Of a stretch of 64,000 bases of DNA, positions 1 to 8,895 are shown piece after piece. Source of the DNA: Levilactobacillus yonginensis. Lineage in GTDB: Bacteria > Bacillota > Bacilli > Lactobacillales > Lactobacillaceae. A program made the position numbers and the translations under genes. Location of the stretch: the NCBI RefSeq assembly GCF_003946265.1, contig NZ_RHNO01000002.1:1-64000 (forward strand). Direction: 5' to 3'. The stretch's first letter is position 1, and each line of letters begins with the position of its first letter. The notes beneath the pieces were generated by a model that saw only the letters and a list, made by a program, of their open reading frames with translations, made no database searches and had not been told where the DNA came from.

Positions 1-12
1 CTTCATTTTACA

Positions 13-38
13 GGACTCAGGCTATGAGTTCTTTTTTA
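13..38 (+). terminator. Intrinsic terminator of a gene upstream of the window
   Basis: A 7-bp stem (GGACTCA/TGAGTTC, one G-T pair) with a 5-nt loop is followed by six T. It would end a plus-strand gene lying before base 1. Confidence 0.6.
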
Positions 39-81
39 TTTTCTTCTTACTTGTTGCACTTCAATTGTAAATTCGTCATAC

Positions 82-117
82 AAAAAAATGGTGTCGATAG
101 ATTTCTCTATCAACACC
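82..117 (-). terminator. Minus-strand intrinsic terminator
   Basis: Read on the minus strand, a 12-bp stem with a GAAA loop is followed by a run of seven T. The nearest minus-strand gene (490-1239) already has its own terminator at 424-454, so this is a second stop for readthrough across the repeat at 155-333. Confidence 0.55.
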
Positions 118-154
118 AAATATCATAGAACCAAATGATTACTCGGATTGACAC

Positions 155-333
155 TCTCCGGTGGTCAGGGATGGGGTCCAGCTGTGGGGACGCTTCAGCC
201 ACAAGACGGGCTTCTCGCTCGTTTTAAAGCCGCGAAAGCCCCCGTGTCTTCAAAGCCGCCCATGTCGTAAGCTAACAAAGAACGTCAGCTAACGACATTT
301 TCACTGCTGGGCCCCATCCCTGACCACCTCCAG
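155..333 (+). repeat. Structured intergenic repeat, copy R1
   Basis: The ends form an inverted repeat of about 25 bp (158-182 against 306-332). Inside is a long hairpin in which ATGTCGT (262-268) pairs with ACGACAT (292-298), and AGCTAAC (270-276) pairs with GTCAGCT (284-290) with one mismatch. A further stem pairs the regions around 220 and 250. It is closely related to the copy at 51199-51374 and more distantly to those at 44698 and 45174. It fills most of the gene-free stretch 39-489. No coding frame is apparent. Family not recognised. Confidence 0.75.
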
Positions 334-423
334 TTCGATTGAGTTGTCAGTTTTAAGCTGGTTACAAGCTATTCAATCAATCCGAAAGAGTGGTTGAAAA
401 CTAATAGATAATCGTTTAGACAC

Positions 424-454
424 CAAAAAGGACTGCGACTAACATCACAGTCCT
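424..454 (-). terminator. Terminator of the 490-1239 lipoprotein gene
   Basis: On the minus strand a 7-bp stem (AGGACTG/CAGTCCT) is followed by TTTTTGG. Confidence 0.65.
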
Positions 455-489
455 GAAAAGCGATCTCGGGGATGCACAAGGTTACGCGA

Positions 490-1239
490 TTATAGCGTTA
501 ATTTCAACCAGCCGGTCGGGCTGACGAGTTGCTTTTGATCGCCGTTGTAGGCACCAGCGAAGGCAATTTTAACTGTCTTGAACGTGGGCTTGGTCTTTTG
601 ACCGGCTAATCCGGTCGCCCAAGTGTCTAAGCTTTGGCCTGCTGGGATAGTTTTACCGGCACTGGCATCACTCAACTGGTTGGCCGCGTTTAGCTGGAGG
701 CCCTTGCGGAGTCGTAAGCTCTTGATGCCGTCCGTGATGAGGTCCTGCTTGCCACGGTTCGTGATGGTAAATTTAACCTGAATCGTGTAGTAGGGACTTT
801 GAATTTCTGGTAAATTGAGGGCTTGCGCGGCCATTCGCTTAGCGGCCGCAGTTTTCGCTGTGTTTTTGATCAATCGGACGGTAGTGACCTTGTAGGTCAA
901 CTTACCACTCTTGATGGTGGCTGCCCGGTGAGCAACTTCACTCAGTTGAACCTTAGTGCCGACCTTGTCGTAAGTGAATTGGCCAGTTTTCTTGAGGTTG
1001 CCAGATTTAACGTAACTGGGACTGGTGAGTTGATTTTTCTTTGGCTTGTACGTCTGCGCTTCCTTAGAAGATGAAGAGGCGGAGACGGCCGCGTCCGGTT
1101 TGGGGGCGCTGTAGTGGCTGGATTCTGAAGAACTATCCTTAAAACTAGCCGTGCTCTTTGACGCGTTTGACTGACAACCTGCCAATCCGAGGGCGAGAAC
1201 GCTCAGCGCTGCAAATAGCGTGGTTTTGAAATAACGCAT
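490..1239 (-). CDS. Putative lipoprotein, DUF4352-like C-terminal domain
   Basis: The 249-residue protein begins with a lipoprotein signal peptide: MRYFKTT, a hydrophobic stretch, then the lipobox LAGC with the Cys at about residue 22. It should be lipidated by Lgt and anchored outside the membrane. A Ser/Lys-rich low-complexity linker of roughly 60 residues follows, then a domain with a KFTITNRGKQDL stretch, which resembles the immunoglobulin-like DUF4352 fold found in many Firmicutes lipoproteins; that fold assignment is inference. The start at 1239 is chosen because AAGGAG sits just upstream and the signal peptide begins there; an upstream in-frame ATG at 1320 would put unrelated sequence before the signal. 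It follows the 1253-1528 gene by 13 nt and is probably co-transcribed with it. Ligand unknown. Confidence 0.75.
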   Translation of the reverse strand: MRYFKTTLFAALSVLALGLAGCQSNASKSTASFKDSSSESSHYSAPKPDAAVSASSSSKEAQTYKPKKNQLTSPSYVKSGNLKKTGQFTYDKVGTKVQLSEVAHRAATIKSGKLTYKVTTVRLIKNTAKTAAAKRMAAQALNLPEIQSPYYTIQVKFTITNRGKQDLITDGIKSLRLRKGLQLNAANQLSDASAGKTIPAGQSLDTWATGLAGQKTKPTFKTVKIAFAGAYNGDQKQLVSPTGWLKLTL

Positions 1240-1252
1240 GGTAAAACTCCTT

Positions 1253-1528
1253 TCATCCAAGTAAAATTTGATGTGGCACCAAGCGGTACCCATAGAGGCG
1301 CTGTGGTGGGGTTTGTTCAATGAAAAGGCTGGCCTGCTGGTTGACCTGTTGACTCCGTGTACGGAACTGGTCGAGTGTTAAGGGGTGGCTATTACCGGTC
1401 AGCAGGCGGAGTTGCTCAGCGCTAGTTTGCAGATCGACAATAGGTTGACGGCTACCGGCGTGTTCCCAGTAGAGCTCGAGTCCCGGATGTAGGTCGATCG
1501 TTGAGAGATTAAAATCAATGAGTCGCAT
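1253..1528 (-). CDS. Small hypothetical protein (91 aa)
   Basis: The start ATG at 1528 is preceded by TGGAGGTGG at good spacing. The protein begins MRLIDFNLSTIDLHPG, is soluble, has no signal peptide or membrane segment, and ends with QRLYGYRLVPHQILLG. I recognise no domain. Its stop lies within the ribosome-binding region of the lipoprotein gene at 490-1239, so the two are likely translated from one message. Codon use looks like that of the chromosomal neighbours. Confidence 0.6.
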   Translation of the reverse strand: MRLIDFNLSTIDLHPGLELYWEHAGSRQPIVDLQTSAEQLRLLTGNSHPLTLDQFRTRSQQVNQQASLFIEQTPPQRLYGYRLVPHQILLG

Positions 1529-1699
1529 GGGCCACCTCCACAATCATTAGCTTAACCCTAGTATACCGAACTTTGCGAGGGAACCCTAATGAATTATTTG
1601 CTAAAATCAGGTCGGGTTCGCGCCGGAAAAGTTGCGGTTTAGGCGAAAATCCCCTAAAATAGTGGACGGACTTTAATTATAGAATAGGAACGAAAAAAT

Positions 1700-2647
1700 A
1701 TGGAAATTGAATTTTTAGGAACAGGCGCCGGTTCACCGGGAAAGTTTCGCAATGTGTCTAGCACGGCGTTACGTTTGCTGGACGAACGAAACTCGGTGTG
1801 GTTATTCGACGTGGGTGAAGCCACCCAGCACCAAATTTTGCGGACGACTTTAAAGCCGCGGAAGATTGATAAAATTTTTATTACCCACTTGCACGGTGAC
1901 CACATTTTTGGACTACCGGGCTTGTTGAGTAGTCGGTCGTTTCAGGGCGGAAATTCTGCACTGACTATCTACGGACCTAAGGGTATTCGTGACTTCGTAG
2001 AGGTTAGCATGCGGGTCTCTGAGACCAAGTTATCCTATAAGATTCATTACCAAGAAATCGCTGCGGATGGGTTAATCTTTGAAGACGATAAGTTTCGAGT
2101 TTATGCGCAGCATCTGGATCACAAAATTGAATGTTTCGGGTACCGCGTGGTTGAAAAGGATCACCCAGGTGAACTGCAGGTTGATAAGTTGCGGGAAGCC
2201 AAGATTCCGTCTGGACCAGTGTACGGCAAGTTGAAGTTGGGCGAAACGGTAACGTTGCCTGATGGACGGACGATCAACGGTCAGGACTTCCTCGGGCCAG
2301 CCCAACCAGGCCGCATCGTGGCCTTACTGGGTGATACCCGTCAAACGAAGAATGCCGAGCGGTTGGCTAAGGATGCCGACGTGTTAGTTCACGAAAGTAC
2401 ATTTGCCAAGGGCGAAAGCAAGTTGGCGCGGTCGTATTACCACTCCACCAACATCCAAGCGGCTGAACTGGCTAAGCGGATGCACGTGAAGATGCTCCTG
2501 TTAAACCATATTTCTGCGCGTTACACTGGGAAGATGGCGCAAGACCTGCAACATCAGGCACGAGAAATCTTCCATAACACGCGGGTCGTTAAGGACTTTG
2601 ATGAGGTGGACGTGCCGTTTCAAAAATTGACCACAAAGGGTGACTAG
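1700..2647 (+). CDS. rnz: Ribonuclease Z (tRNA 3' endonuclease)
   Basis: This 315-residue protein belongs to the metallo-beta-lactamase tRNase Z family, which removes 3' trailers from tRNA precursors lacking an encoded CCA. Visible hallmarks are the N-terminal [10 protein letters not shown] strand, the zinc-binding [13 protein letters not shown] motif near residue 60, the GDTR segment near 212 and the downstream [10 protein letters not shown] histidine motif. Length matches bacterial RNase Z (about 305-315). The tRNA-Ser gene in this window lacks an encoded CCA and is a plausible substrate. The start is an ATG with AGGAACG upstream. It overlaps translation signals with the following LapA-like gene (2-nt gap). 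Confidence 0.95.
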   Translation: MEIEFLGTGAGSPGKFRNVSSTALRLLDERNSVWLFDVGEATQHQILRTTLKPRKIDKIFITHLHGDHIFGLPGLLSSRSFQGGNSALTIYGPKGIRDFVEVSMRVSETKLSYKIHYQEIAADGLIFEDDKFRVYAQHLDHKIECFGYRVVEKDHPGELQVDKLREAKIPSGPVYGKLKLGETVTLPDGRTINGQDFLGPAQPGRIVALLGDTRQTKNAERLAKDADVLVHESTFAKGESKLARSYYHSTNIQAAELAKRMHVKMLLLNHISARYTGKMAQDLQHQAREIFHNTRVVKDFDEVDVPFQKLTTKGD

Positions 2648-2649
2648 CA

Positions 2650-3039
2650 ATGAAAAATCAATGGCGAATTGTGCTTACAATCTTATTGGTAATTGTTGTG
2701 GCGGTATTTGCGATTCTAAACGTGGAAAGTGTGCCGGTTTCATTTGGCTTCACGACGGTTCACTGGCCACTGATCCTGGTTTTACTGGTATCGATCTTAA
2801 TCGGTGCAGTGCTGATGATTCTCTTCTCGAGCATCAACGCCTTTCAACACAATCGGGCTTATAAAGACCTGGAGAAGACCAGTGACGACCGGATTGCAGC
2901 ATTGAACGCCGATAATGAACGTTTGACGAAGCGCCTGCAAAACTCGAAGAGTAAGCAGGTCGCTGGCCAACAAGAAAAGCAGATTCAGGACCTGAAAGCC
3001 CAGATTACCGACTTACAGGAAAAATTAGCAACTAAATAG
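2650..3039 (+). CDS. LapA/DUF1049 family inner-membrane protein
   Basis: The 129-residue protein has two N-terminal transmembrane helices (about residues 7-24 and 39-60) around the short VESVPVSFGF loop typical of the LapA_dom/DUF1049 family. A charged coiled-coil tail follows (about 75-129, heptad-like KQIQDLKAQITDLQEKLA). In Gammaproteobacteria LapA (YciS) with LapB assists LPS control, but Gram-positive members have no established job. The gene starts 2 nt after the rnz stop, using AAAGGGTGA inside the rnz end, so translation is coupled. A terminator follows directly. Confidence 0.8.
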   Translation: MKNQWRIVLTILLVIVVAVFAILNVESVPVSFGFTTVHWPLILVLLVSILIGAVLMILFSSINAFQHNRAYKDLEKTSDDRIAALNADNERLTKRLQNSKSKQVAGQQEKQIQDLKAQITDLQEKLATK

Positions 3040-3049
3040 CTTACGAACG

Positions 3050-3088
3050 AAAGAGTGGTGCCATTGACACCGCTCTTTACCGTTTTTT
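3050..3088 (+). terminator. Terminator between the lapA-like gene and recJ
   Basis: An 11-bp stem (one T-G pair) with loop CCATTGA is followed by CCGTTTTTT. It lies only about 20 nt before the recJ start, so it could also act as an attenuator for readthrough into recJ. Confidence 0.7.
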
Positions 3089-3109
3089 AAAGGAAAGGAT
3101 GGTTTGCTG

Positions 3110-5425
3110 GTGATTGCCGCACAGTACAAATGGAACATTAAAAACGTCGATCAACCGTCGTCAGAGGCGCAAGCCCTAGCGGAAACGGAAAAGATTTCAC
3201 CAATTGTGGCGCAAATTTTGTGGAATCGTGGCTACCAGACCCCGGCAGCGGTGCACGAATTTCTGAATCCAGGTCCAGAACAGCTGCATGACCCGAACCT
3301 GTTACACGATATGGCCAAGGGGACTGCCCGTATCGAAGAGGCAATTGGTGCAGGCCAGCAGATCACCATTTACGGCGATTACGATGCCGATGGTGTGACG
3401 AGTACGTCGATCCTTTATGAAACGCTCAATGAGATGGGTGCCAACGTAAATTACTATATTCCTAACCGATTCACGGACGGATATGGGCCTAACGTGGCTG
3501 CATTCCAAAAGTTGATTGCAGCGGGGACCCAGTTATTTGTCACGGTCGATAATGGGGTGGCAGGTAACGAAGCGATTGACGTGGCTAATGCGGCTGGCGT
3601 GGACGTAGTCGTGACCGACCATCATGAGTTGCCGGCCGAATTGCCAGCCGCCTACGCCATCATTCATCCGCGTTATCCAGGGGCTGAATATCCATTTGGC
3701 GGTTTGTCCGGTGCGGGGGTAGCCTTCAAGGTGGCCCAGGCATTGCGGGAGGAAATTCCGCAAGACATGCTCGATCTGGCGGCCATTGGAACCGTTGCGG
3801 ATTTGGTGCCGTTAGTCGATGAAAACCGGGTCCTGGTCTACTTTGGGTTACAGTTGCTGCAGCAGGATGAGCGACCGGGTCTACAGGCATTAATGAAGGG
3901 GGCTGGCATTAAACCTGAAGAATTGACCGAACAGTCGATTGGCTTTGGGATTGCGCCCCGCTTAAACGCCCTAGGACGGTTAGTCGATGCGACGCCAGCG
4001 GTTAAATTGTTAACGACACTGGATGATACGGTGGCCAATGAGTTGGCTCAGGAGACTGAACAAAAAAATCGTCACCGTCAAGAGTTGGTCCAGCAAATCA
4101 GTGACAGCGCATTGGCACAAGCCACGGATGCCGATCACGCGCAGCGGCCAACGTTGATCATAAGTGGCCACGATTGGCACGAAGGTGTGTTGGGAATCGT
4201 GGCTAGTAAGGTGGTCGAACAAACGGGCAAACCCACTTTAGTCGTGAACATCCAGGATGGTCGGGCCAAGGGGTCGGGCCGGAGCGTGGATGCATTCAAT
4301 CTGTTTACGGCGTTAGATGGTCATAGAGACCTGATGACAGCATTTGGGGGCCATCACATGGCGGTGGGGCTAACGGTCCCTGAGGCGCAACTAACGGCCT
4401 TAGCTGACGCCTTAGATGTGGAAGCTGGCAAGCAGAAATTAACCGAGAGTGGACCTAGTGAATTGCCAGTGGCGGCTTCGGTGAGCGTGGCGGCGATTAC
4501 GCCAGCACTCTTCCAAGAGTTAGCCAAGATGGCGCCATTTGGGACGGATAATAGTCAGCCACTGTTTGCCTTTGAGTCGGCTAGTCTGACACAGGTGAAG
4601 GCGATTGGTAAAGATCACAGTCATCTGAAATTTCAGCTGCAGGAGGGCGCCCATCAGCTCAATGCCATTCAGTTTGGTGCTGGGGCCCACGTTCCTGAAT
4701 TAACGGCGGCACCGGATCAGGCGGCTGTGTTGGGGGCGATTGAAGATAACGTCTGGCAGGGCCGGCATTCATTGCAGCTCATGGTCAAGGACCTGAAGCT
4801 TTCTGCAGAGACAGTCGTGGATGCCAGAACCAACCGGGTTCATCAGGCGATGTTCAAGGATGCGGGGACCTATATTTTCTTCCATCGGAATATTTTTCAG
4901 CAATTGCGTGATCAGGTTCCAACTGGCAGTCAGGCAATCCTGTATGATGGAACGGTTCAAACGGCGCTGCCCACTGATACCGCGGTGTTTGTGATTGATT
5001 GTCCCGACGCAACGAGTGATCTGGAGACCGTTTTACAGCAATTACAACCGGCGAAAGTCACTGCTTATTTGTACAAGAAGGAAAGTCTTTCGCAATTAGG
5101 GATGCCAACTCGCGCGCAATATGCTAAACTATTTAAGTTCATTGCTACGCATCAACAAGTCGATGTTGGGCATCAGCTAGCGGAATTGACCAAATTTTTA
5201 CAAATTCCGCGAACTCAGTTAGTCTTCATGATTCAGGTCTTCTTCGAATGTGGCTTCATCACAATCGAGCACGGCATGATGAATGGTGTGGCGCATCCTG
5301 AGCATAAGGAATTAACGACGGCGCCAAGCTACCAACTAAGACAGCAGCAGGTACAGACGGAAGCGGACCTTTTACTTTGCCCGTCCGCCGTACTCAAGCA
5401 GCGTCTTCATGCCCCATTGAACTAA
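3110..5425 (+). CDS. recJ: Single-stranded-DNA-specific exonuclease RecJ
   Basis: This is a DHH-superfamily 5'-3' exonuclease acting in recombination and mismatch/base-excision repair. The [15 protein letters not shown] motif I lies near residue 87, the diagnostic DHH (VVTDHHELP) near 169, the DHHA1 motif [10 protein letters not shown] near 410, then an OB-type domain. The roughly 200-residue C-terminal extension is usual for Firmicutes RecJ (B. subtilis about 785 aa) and absent from E. coli. The start is uncertain: GTG at 3110 has the best spacing from AAAGGAT; TTG at 3104 is the alternative. apt follows closely, as in many lactobacilli and in the B. subtilis recJ-apt pair. Confidence 0.95.
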   Translation: MIAAQYKWNIKNVDQPSSEAQALAETEKISPIVAQILWNRGYQTPAAVHEFLNPGPEQLHDPNLLHDMAKGTARIEEAIGAGQQITIYGDYDADGVTSTSILYETLNEMGANVNYYIPNRFTDGYGPNVAAFQKLIAAGTQLFVTVDNGVAGNEAIDVANAAGVDVVVTDHHELPAELPAAYAIIHPRYPGAEYPFGGLSGAGVAFKVAQALREEIPQDMLDLAAIGTVADLVPLVDENRVLVYFGLQLLQQDERPGLQALMKGAGIKPEELTEQSIGFGIAPRLNALGRLVDATPAVKLLTTLDDTVANELAQETEQKNRHRQELVQQISDSALAQATDADHAQRPTLIISGHDWHEGVLGIVASKVVEQTGKPTLVVNIQDGRAKGSGRSVDAFNLFTALDGHRDLMTAFGGHHMAVGLTVPEAQLTALADALDVEAGKQKLTESGPSELPVAASVSVAAITPALFQELAKMAPFGTDNSQPLFAFESASLTQVKAIGKDHSHLKFQLQEGAHQLNAIQFGAGAHVPELTAAPDQAAVLGAIEDNVWQGRHSLQLMVKDLKLSAETVVDARTNRVHQAMFKDAGTYIFFHRNIFQQLRDQVPTGSQAILYDGTVQTALPTDTAVFVIDCPDATSDLETVLQQLQPAKVTAYLYKKESLSQLGMPTRAQYAKLFKFIATHQQVDVGHQLAELTKFLQIPRTQLVFMIQVFFECGFITIEHGMMNGVAHPEHKELTTAPSYQLRQQQVQTEADLLLCPSAVLKQRLHAPLN

Positions 5426-5448
5426 AATTAAAGGAGCTACTTAAACTT

Positions 5449-5967
5449 ATGGCAACTGATTTTACGAAATTTATTGCAAGCGTACCGGATTACCCAGAAA
5501 AGGGCATCATGTTCCGGGACATCTCGCCATTAATGGCTGATGGTGAGGCTTTTCACGCCGCAACCAACGAAATTGTGGCTTACGCTAAGGACAAGGGTGT
5601 TGAAATGGTCGTGGGTCCAGAAGCCCGCGGCTTTATCGTGGGTTGCCCAGTGGCTTACGAAATGAATATTGGGTTCGCACCAGCTCGTAAGCAAGGCAAG
5701 TTGCCTCGCGAAACGGTCAAGGCAACCTATGATCTGGAATACGGTCAATCAGCCCTATACATGCACAAGGATGCCATCAAGCCTGGTCAACGGGTATTGG
5801 TGACTGACGACTTGTTAGCTACCGGTGGGACCATTGGTGCTACGATTCAATTGGTCGAAGACCTGGGTGGTATCGTGGTCGGTACAGCATTCTTGATCGA
5901 ATTAAAGGACCTTCACGGTCGTGACAAGCTGAAGGGTTACGATATCTTCAGTTTAATGGACTACTAA
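5449..5967 (+). CDS. apt: Adenine phosphoribosyltransferase
   Basis: Apt salvages adenine by condensing it with PRPP to AMP. The 172-residue protein has the family N-terminus ending [14 protein letters not shown], the purine-site segment [11 protein letters not shown] and the PRPP-binding loop [13 protein letters not shown] near residue 120. The ATG at 5449 is chosen because AAGGAGC stands upstream and the family begins there; longer in-frame readings run back into recJ. It lies 23 nt after recJ, consistent with one transcript ending at the strong hairpin at 5966. Confidence 0.97.
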   Translation: MATDFTKFIASVPDYPEKGIMFRDISPLMADGEAFHAATNEIVAYAKDKGVEMVVGPEARGFIVGCPVAYEMNIGFAPARKQGKLPRETVKATYDLEYGQSALYMHKDAIKPGQRVLVTDDLLATGGTIGATIQLVEDLGGIVVGTAFLIELKDLHGRDKLKGYDIFSLMDY

Positions 5968-6026
5968 AAACAAAAAATGGTGGACCGCCTCGAAACATTG
6001 AGGCGGTCCACCATTTTTTGTTTTTA
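5966..6026. terminator. Bidirectional terminator between apt and the MFS gene
   Basis: A 26-bp perfect stem whose outer arms are A-rich and T-rich, with an 8-nt loop, sits between convergent genes. It can end apt on the plus strand and the MFS gene on the minus strand. Confidence 0.9.
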
Positions 6027-6110
6027 ACAGTATCGATGAGTAGATTGGGACTGTGTATTTGTCTAAATTTGATTGGTATTGAAGAGTGGTTAACATTTCG
6101 AGGGGGAAAA

Positions 6111-7289
6111 CTACTCGGCAATCAGACCGTGCCGCTGAATAAGGACGCCCGTGAGGCTCAGGAGGGCCGCAAATAGCGCTAGGAGGCTGATAACGGGCAA
6201 CCAGGTACCTAATCGACTCTGGAGATAGCCGAATAGTAGCGGCCCTATAGCGGCTAATAGATAGCCTGCAGACTGGGCCATCCCGGAGACGGCCGCAGTT
6301 TGGATGGGATTGGTCGTCTTCTCCGTGAAGAAAAGCACGGCTAAGTTGAAGGCTACCCCGGCGCCAACGCCAATGGTCAGAGAGCAGAGGGTTAGCCAAC
6401 TGAGGTCGTGCGTCGGCAGAAGAAAGCCCAGCGGAGCGATAACGTACCCCAGGGTCATGAGAGCAATCAGCCAGCTGACGCCGTGGCGTTTGTTGAAGAG
6501 AAAGGGAACTAAGAATGAGAGTGGCAGACCGCTGATTTGCAGGATGGTGAGGAGGTTACTGGCCGTTAAAGCGGGGATGTCGTGCGCACTGAGCATACCG
6601 GGTAGCCAGGTGACAAAGGAGTAGTAAACGAGTGCTTGGAGGCCGAAAAATAGGGTGATCAGCCAGCCAAGTGGTTGATGCCAGACACTTTGATAGTGGG
6701 TTTGAGATTGGGGATGGTTAGTGGTCGTTGTCGTGGTGGGTCGACGGAGGTTGGGAATCCAGGCAAGCGCGGCCACGATACTTAAGACGGATAACCAGCC
6801 TAACGTGGCCTGGAGGCTGATTTGGCCAATTAGAAAGCCGGCTGCGGCGGTGCCTAAAGCGCCAATTAGTAGCATCGCGAGGGTGTAGAGGCCGGTCCCC
6901 ACATTGACACGATCGGGCATGTTTTCTTTGATTAAGGCAGGAATCAGGACGTTGCCACTGTCGACACCGATGCCGATCAAAAAGGTCCCACAGAAGACGG
7001 CCGCCACGGTGGGAATCAACCGGAGGTAGCTGCCAATGATCAGTAAAAGAAACAGGCTGAAGACGGTCCAGGAATTACCCCACCGTTGCGCTAACTTCAC
7101 AATAATGGGTGAGAAGATGGCAAAGGTGACCAACGGAATCGATGTCAGTAGGCCACCCATGGCACTGGGCAGCGCCAACGCGTGCTCAATCTTGGGCAGG
7201 AGCGGTGGAATGATGGTGATGGGGAGCCGTAAATTGGCCGCTATCAGCATCATGCTGACCAGAAACCAGGGTTGTTTGGAACGTGACAA
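6111..7289 (-). CDS. MFS transporter, CynX/NimT family
   Basis: This is a 392-residue polytopic membrane protein with about 12 predicted helices. The start (ANLRLPITIIPPLLPKIE) carries the pattern of the cyanate/nitroimidazole transporter subfamily, where a small-molecule anion or drug moves by secondary transport. A His/Asn/Thr-rich cytoplasmic loop (TTTTTTNHPQSQTHYQS, near residue 200) separates the two halves. The initiator is TTG at 7289, supported by AGGAGGGATT immediately upstream. It is transcribed alone and convergent with apt. The substrate cannot be read from sequence; cyanate use is not implied because no cyanase gene is nearby. Confidence 0.85.
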   Translation of the reverse strand: MSRSKQPWFLVSMMLIAANLRLPITIIPPLLPKIEHALALPSAMGGLLTSIPLVTFAIFSPIIVKLAQRWGNSWTVFSLFLLLIIGSYLRLIPTVAAVFCGTFLIGIGVDSGNVLIPALIKENMPDRVNVGTGLYTLAMLLIGALGTAAAGFLIGQISLQATLGWLSVLSIVAALAWIPNLRRPTTTTTTNHPQSQTHYQSVWHQPLGWLITLFFGLQALVYYSFVTWLPGMLSAHDIPALTASNLLTILQISGLPLSFLVPFLFNKRHGVSWLIALMTLGYVIAPLGFLLPTHDLSWLTLCSLTIGVGAGVAFNLAVLFFTEKTTNPIQTAAVSGMAQSAGYLLAAIGPLLFGYLQSRLGTWLPVISLLALFAALLSLTGVLIQRHGLIAE

Positions 7290-7393
7290 AAGAATCCCTC
7301 CTAAAATAAGTCATCAGTCAATTATAAGCTGAATCGTAGTTGAAAGGAAAGGTTGAAAAGATTGGGGAGTCATTAGTTAAATGAAAGAATAGA

Positions 7394-7420
7394 ATAAAAA
7401 AAAGAGCCAGTCAATGGCTC
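7394..7420 (-). terminator. Terminator of uspA
   Basis: The stem GAGCCA/TGGCTC with a 5-nt loop is followed on the minus strand by eight T, with the stem ending 11 bp past the uspA stop codon. Confidence 0.75.
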
Positions 7421-7430
7421 CCCAGCAAAA

Positions 7431-7883
7431 CTATGATTTGGCAGATTCACTATCGTTGACAACGAAGACGTTGGGACGGGCGTGTTGGACAACATAGTTG
7501 GTGGTTGAACCAACCACCATCCGGGAAAAGGCGTTGGTTCCGGACTTACCAATGACGATGAGGTCAATGGCGTCAGCGGGACTATTGGCGATTTCGACGA
7601 TATGTTGCTTTGGTGAACCGTCACTTTGGAGAATTGTCGTTGGAATGTCACTGTCGGCGGCCATGGCTTGGGCGTCCGTGAGAATCTGATGACTGGCCTT
7701 ACGCATTGCGGAAACGACTTCGTTGTAGCTGGCGCCAAGACCACCGGAACTGACCTGGGTGATGTCATCAATGTGGAGTAGAACTAGTGAAGCATGCCAA
7801 TCTTTGGCTAACCGAATGGCTGTCTTCAGGGCCTCAATCGAGTTACTGGATCCATCAAGTGGGACTAATAATCGTGAGTACAT
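7431..7883 (-). CDS. Universal stress protein, UspA family
   Basis: The 150-residue protein has the UspA alpha/beta fold: N-terminal YSRLLVPLDGSSNSIEAL with the nucleotide-facing Asp, then the C-terminal ATP-binding signature VIGKSGTNAFSRMVVGST, close to the G-2x-G-9x-G(S/T) pattern, so ATP binding is likely. Such proteins support survival of stress and acid in lactobacilli, mechanism unknown. The ATG at 7883 is preceded by AAAGGAGGT at ideal spacing; longer readings start in untranslated leader. About 135 nt upstream is the minus-strand hairpin 8018-8057. Confidence 0.9.
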   Translation of the reverse strand: MYSRLLVPLDGSSNSIEALKTAIRLAKDWHASLVLLHIDDITQVSSGGLGASYNEVVSAMRKASHQILTDAQAMAADSDIPTTILQSDGSPKQHIVEIANSPADAIDLIVIGKSGTNAFSRMVVGSTTNYVVQHARPNVFVVNDSESAKS

Positions 7884-8017
7884 GCTGAAAACCTCCTTTA
7901 GGAAAAATAAGTGAACAACGCTATTGTTGATGAAGGTAGCGTAAATGACGTTCATCTAAGAAGAAAAATATGCTGGGAGGGCAAATTGACAGCCCTTTCA
8001 AAGCCAGTATAACAAAC

Positions 8018-8200
8018 AAAAGGCACCGACCCAAGTTGTGTTGGGACAGTGCCTTTACGGTAATATTGATTAATCAGTTAATGGGGTGAATTGGCTAAAC
8101 AGTTGCTAAGTAAGCGGTTGATAGGTGCAGAGTATTTGGGTAAATGTAAACTGTAAGTAGCGAACGAAGATAGACCGTTTGGCGATTTAGCCTATAAGTA
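8018..8200 (-). ncRNA. Possible small RNA or leader upstream of uspA
   Basis: The 406-nt space between uspA and the TIR-like gene has no credible ORF. On the minus strand a TATACT -10-like box lies near 8200. About 150 nt later comes a strong hairpin (8018-8057: AAAGGCAC/GTGCCTTT outer, CCCAA/TTGGG inner) followed by TTTTGTTTGTT, i.e. a terminator-like end with no gene before it. GGCTAAA and TTTAGCC segments in between could pair. Lactobacillales usp genes are known to carry a conserved upstream RNA (the lacto-usp motif, suggested to be 6S RNA). Whether this is that motif needs a covariance-model search. Confidence 0.3.
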
Positions 8201-8290
8201 TAGTATTCATAAGAAATAAACATTAATGTAATGGTTTTGACTCACGTGGGGCATACAATAGACCTAATTCAGCGAGAGGAGACGAAAGTG

Positions 8291-8689
8291 ATGAGTGATT
8301 TGTTTGTGAGTTATCAATCGGCAGATCCGTTGGCGCATTCTGTACAGGTGCGGTTTCACCAGTGGGCGAGTCACAATTGGGATTTTCCGACGGTGAGTTT
8401 TCATGAACAGGAACCGCCTGTGAGGTTTACAGAACGGGGAGCGGGCCGTATCAAACGTGAATTGTTGCGGGAAATTAAACGGTCCCAGCAATTATTGGTC
8501 ATGATTAGTCGGACCACTTGGCAGTCGGAATGGACGGATTGGGAAATTTCTATGGCGTTGGCTCACGATAAGCAATTGTTGGCGGCTAAACTAGATAGTA
8601 CGAGTATTGTGCCACTGGGATTGTTGAGTACGAAACCGGTGTGGATTGATCCATTTGACCCAGTTATGCTAACGCAACGGAGATTTTAG
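8291..8689 (+). CDS. Stand-alone TIR-like protein (ThsB/MTH538 type)
   Basis: The 132-residue protein starts DLFVSYQSADPLAHSVQV and continues with a central RIKRELLREIKRSQQLLVMI strand/helix and the motif WQSEWTDWEISMALAHDK. This is the layout of TIR-like folds of the ThsB/DUF1863 group, where the Glu in W-x2-WEI is the candidate NADase/cyclase residue. Thoeris ThsB proteins sense phage and make a cADPR-type signal for ThsA. No ThsA is visible nearby, so a Thoeris role is only an inference. The ATG at 8291 is preceded by GAGGAGAC at 8-nt spacing. It is a single-gene unit immediately before tRNA-Ser, a usual site for acquired DNA. Confidence 0.65.
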   Translation: MSDLFVSYQSADPLAHSVQVRFHQWASHNWDFPTVSFHEQEPPVRFTERGAGRIKRELLREIKRSQQLLVMISRTTWQSEWTDWEISMALAHDKQLLAAKLDSTSIVPLGLLSTKPVWIDPFDPVMLTQRRF

Positions 8690-8743
8690 CAAACGGGGCT
8701 TGCATTTATATTCATAATTGGTAGAATAAATAAGTAATCACTT

Positions 8744-8831
8744 GGAGAGTTGGCAGAGTGGTAATGCAACGGACTCGAAATCCGTCGAACCGGCTAATAC
8801 CGGCGCGCAGGTTCAAATCCTGTACTCTCCT
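8744..8831 (+). tRNA. tRNA-Ser (anticodon CGA)
   Basis: The acceptor stem GGAGAGT pairs with ACTCTCC. The anticodon arm is ACGGA-CTCGAAA-TCCGT, giving anticodon CGA (codon UCG). The long variable arm CGAACCGGC...GCCGG-type hairpin is that of a class II serine tRNA. The T arm is GCAGGTTCAAATCCTGT. No CCA is encoded, so RNase Z plus the CCA-adding enzyme are needed. The discriminator position reads T rather than the usual G of serine tRNAs. Confidence 0.95.
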
Positions 8832-8859
8832 TAAATTAAATTGTTTCACCTATTCCTAA

Positions 8860-8895
8860 CGTCGTCAATCACCGAATTGACGGCGTTTTTGTTTG
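8860..8895 (+). terminator. Terminator of tRNA-Ser
   Basis: A 10-bp stem (CGTCGTCAAT/ATTGACGGCG, one T-G pair) with a 6-nt loop is followed by TTTTTG. Confidence 0.85.

Noticed and set aside
7373-7771. Minus-strand frame overlapping uspA
   Set aside because: Shadow of uspA in another frame with low-complexity Pro/Thr content; no start signal.
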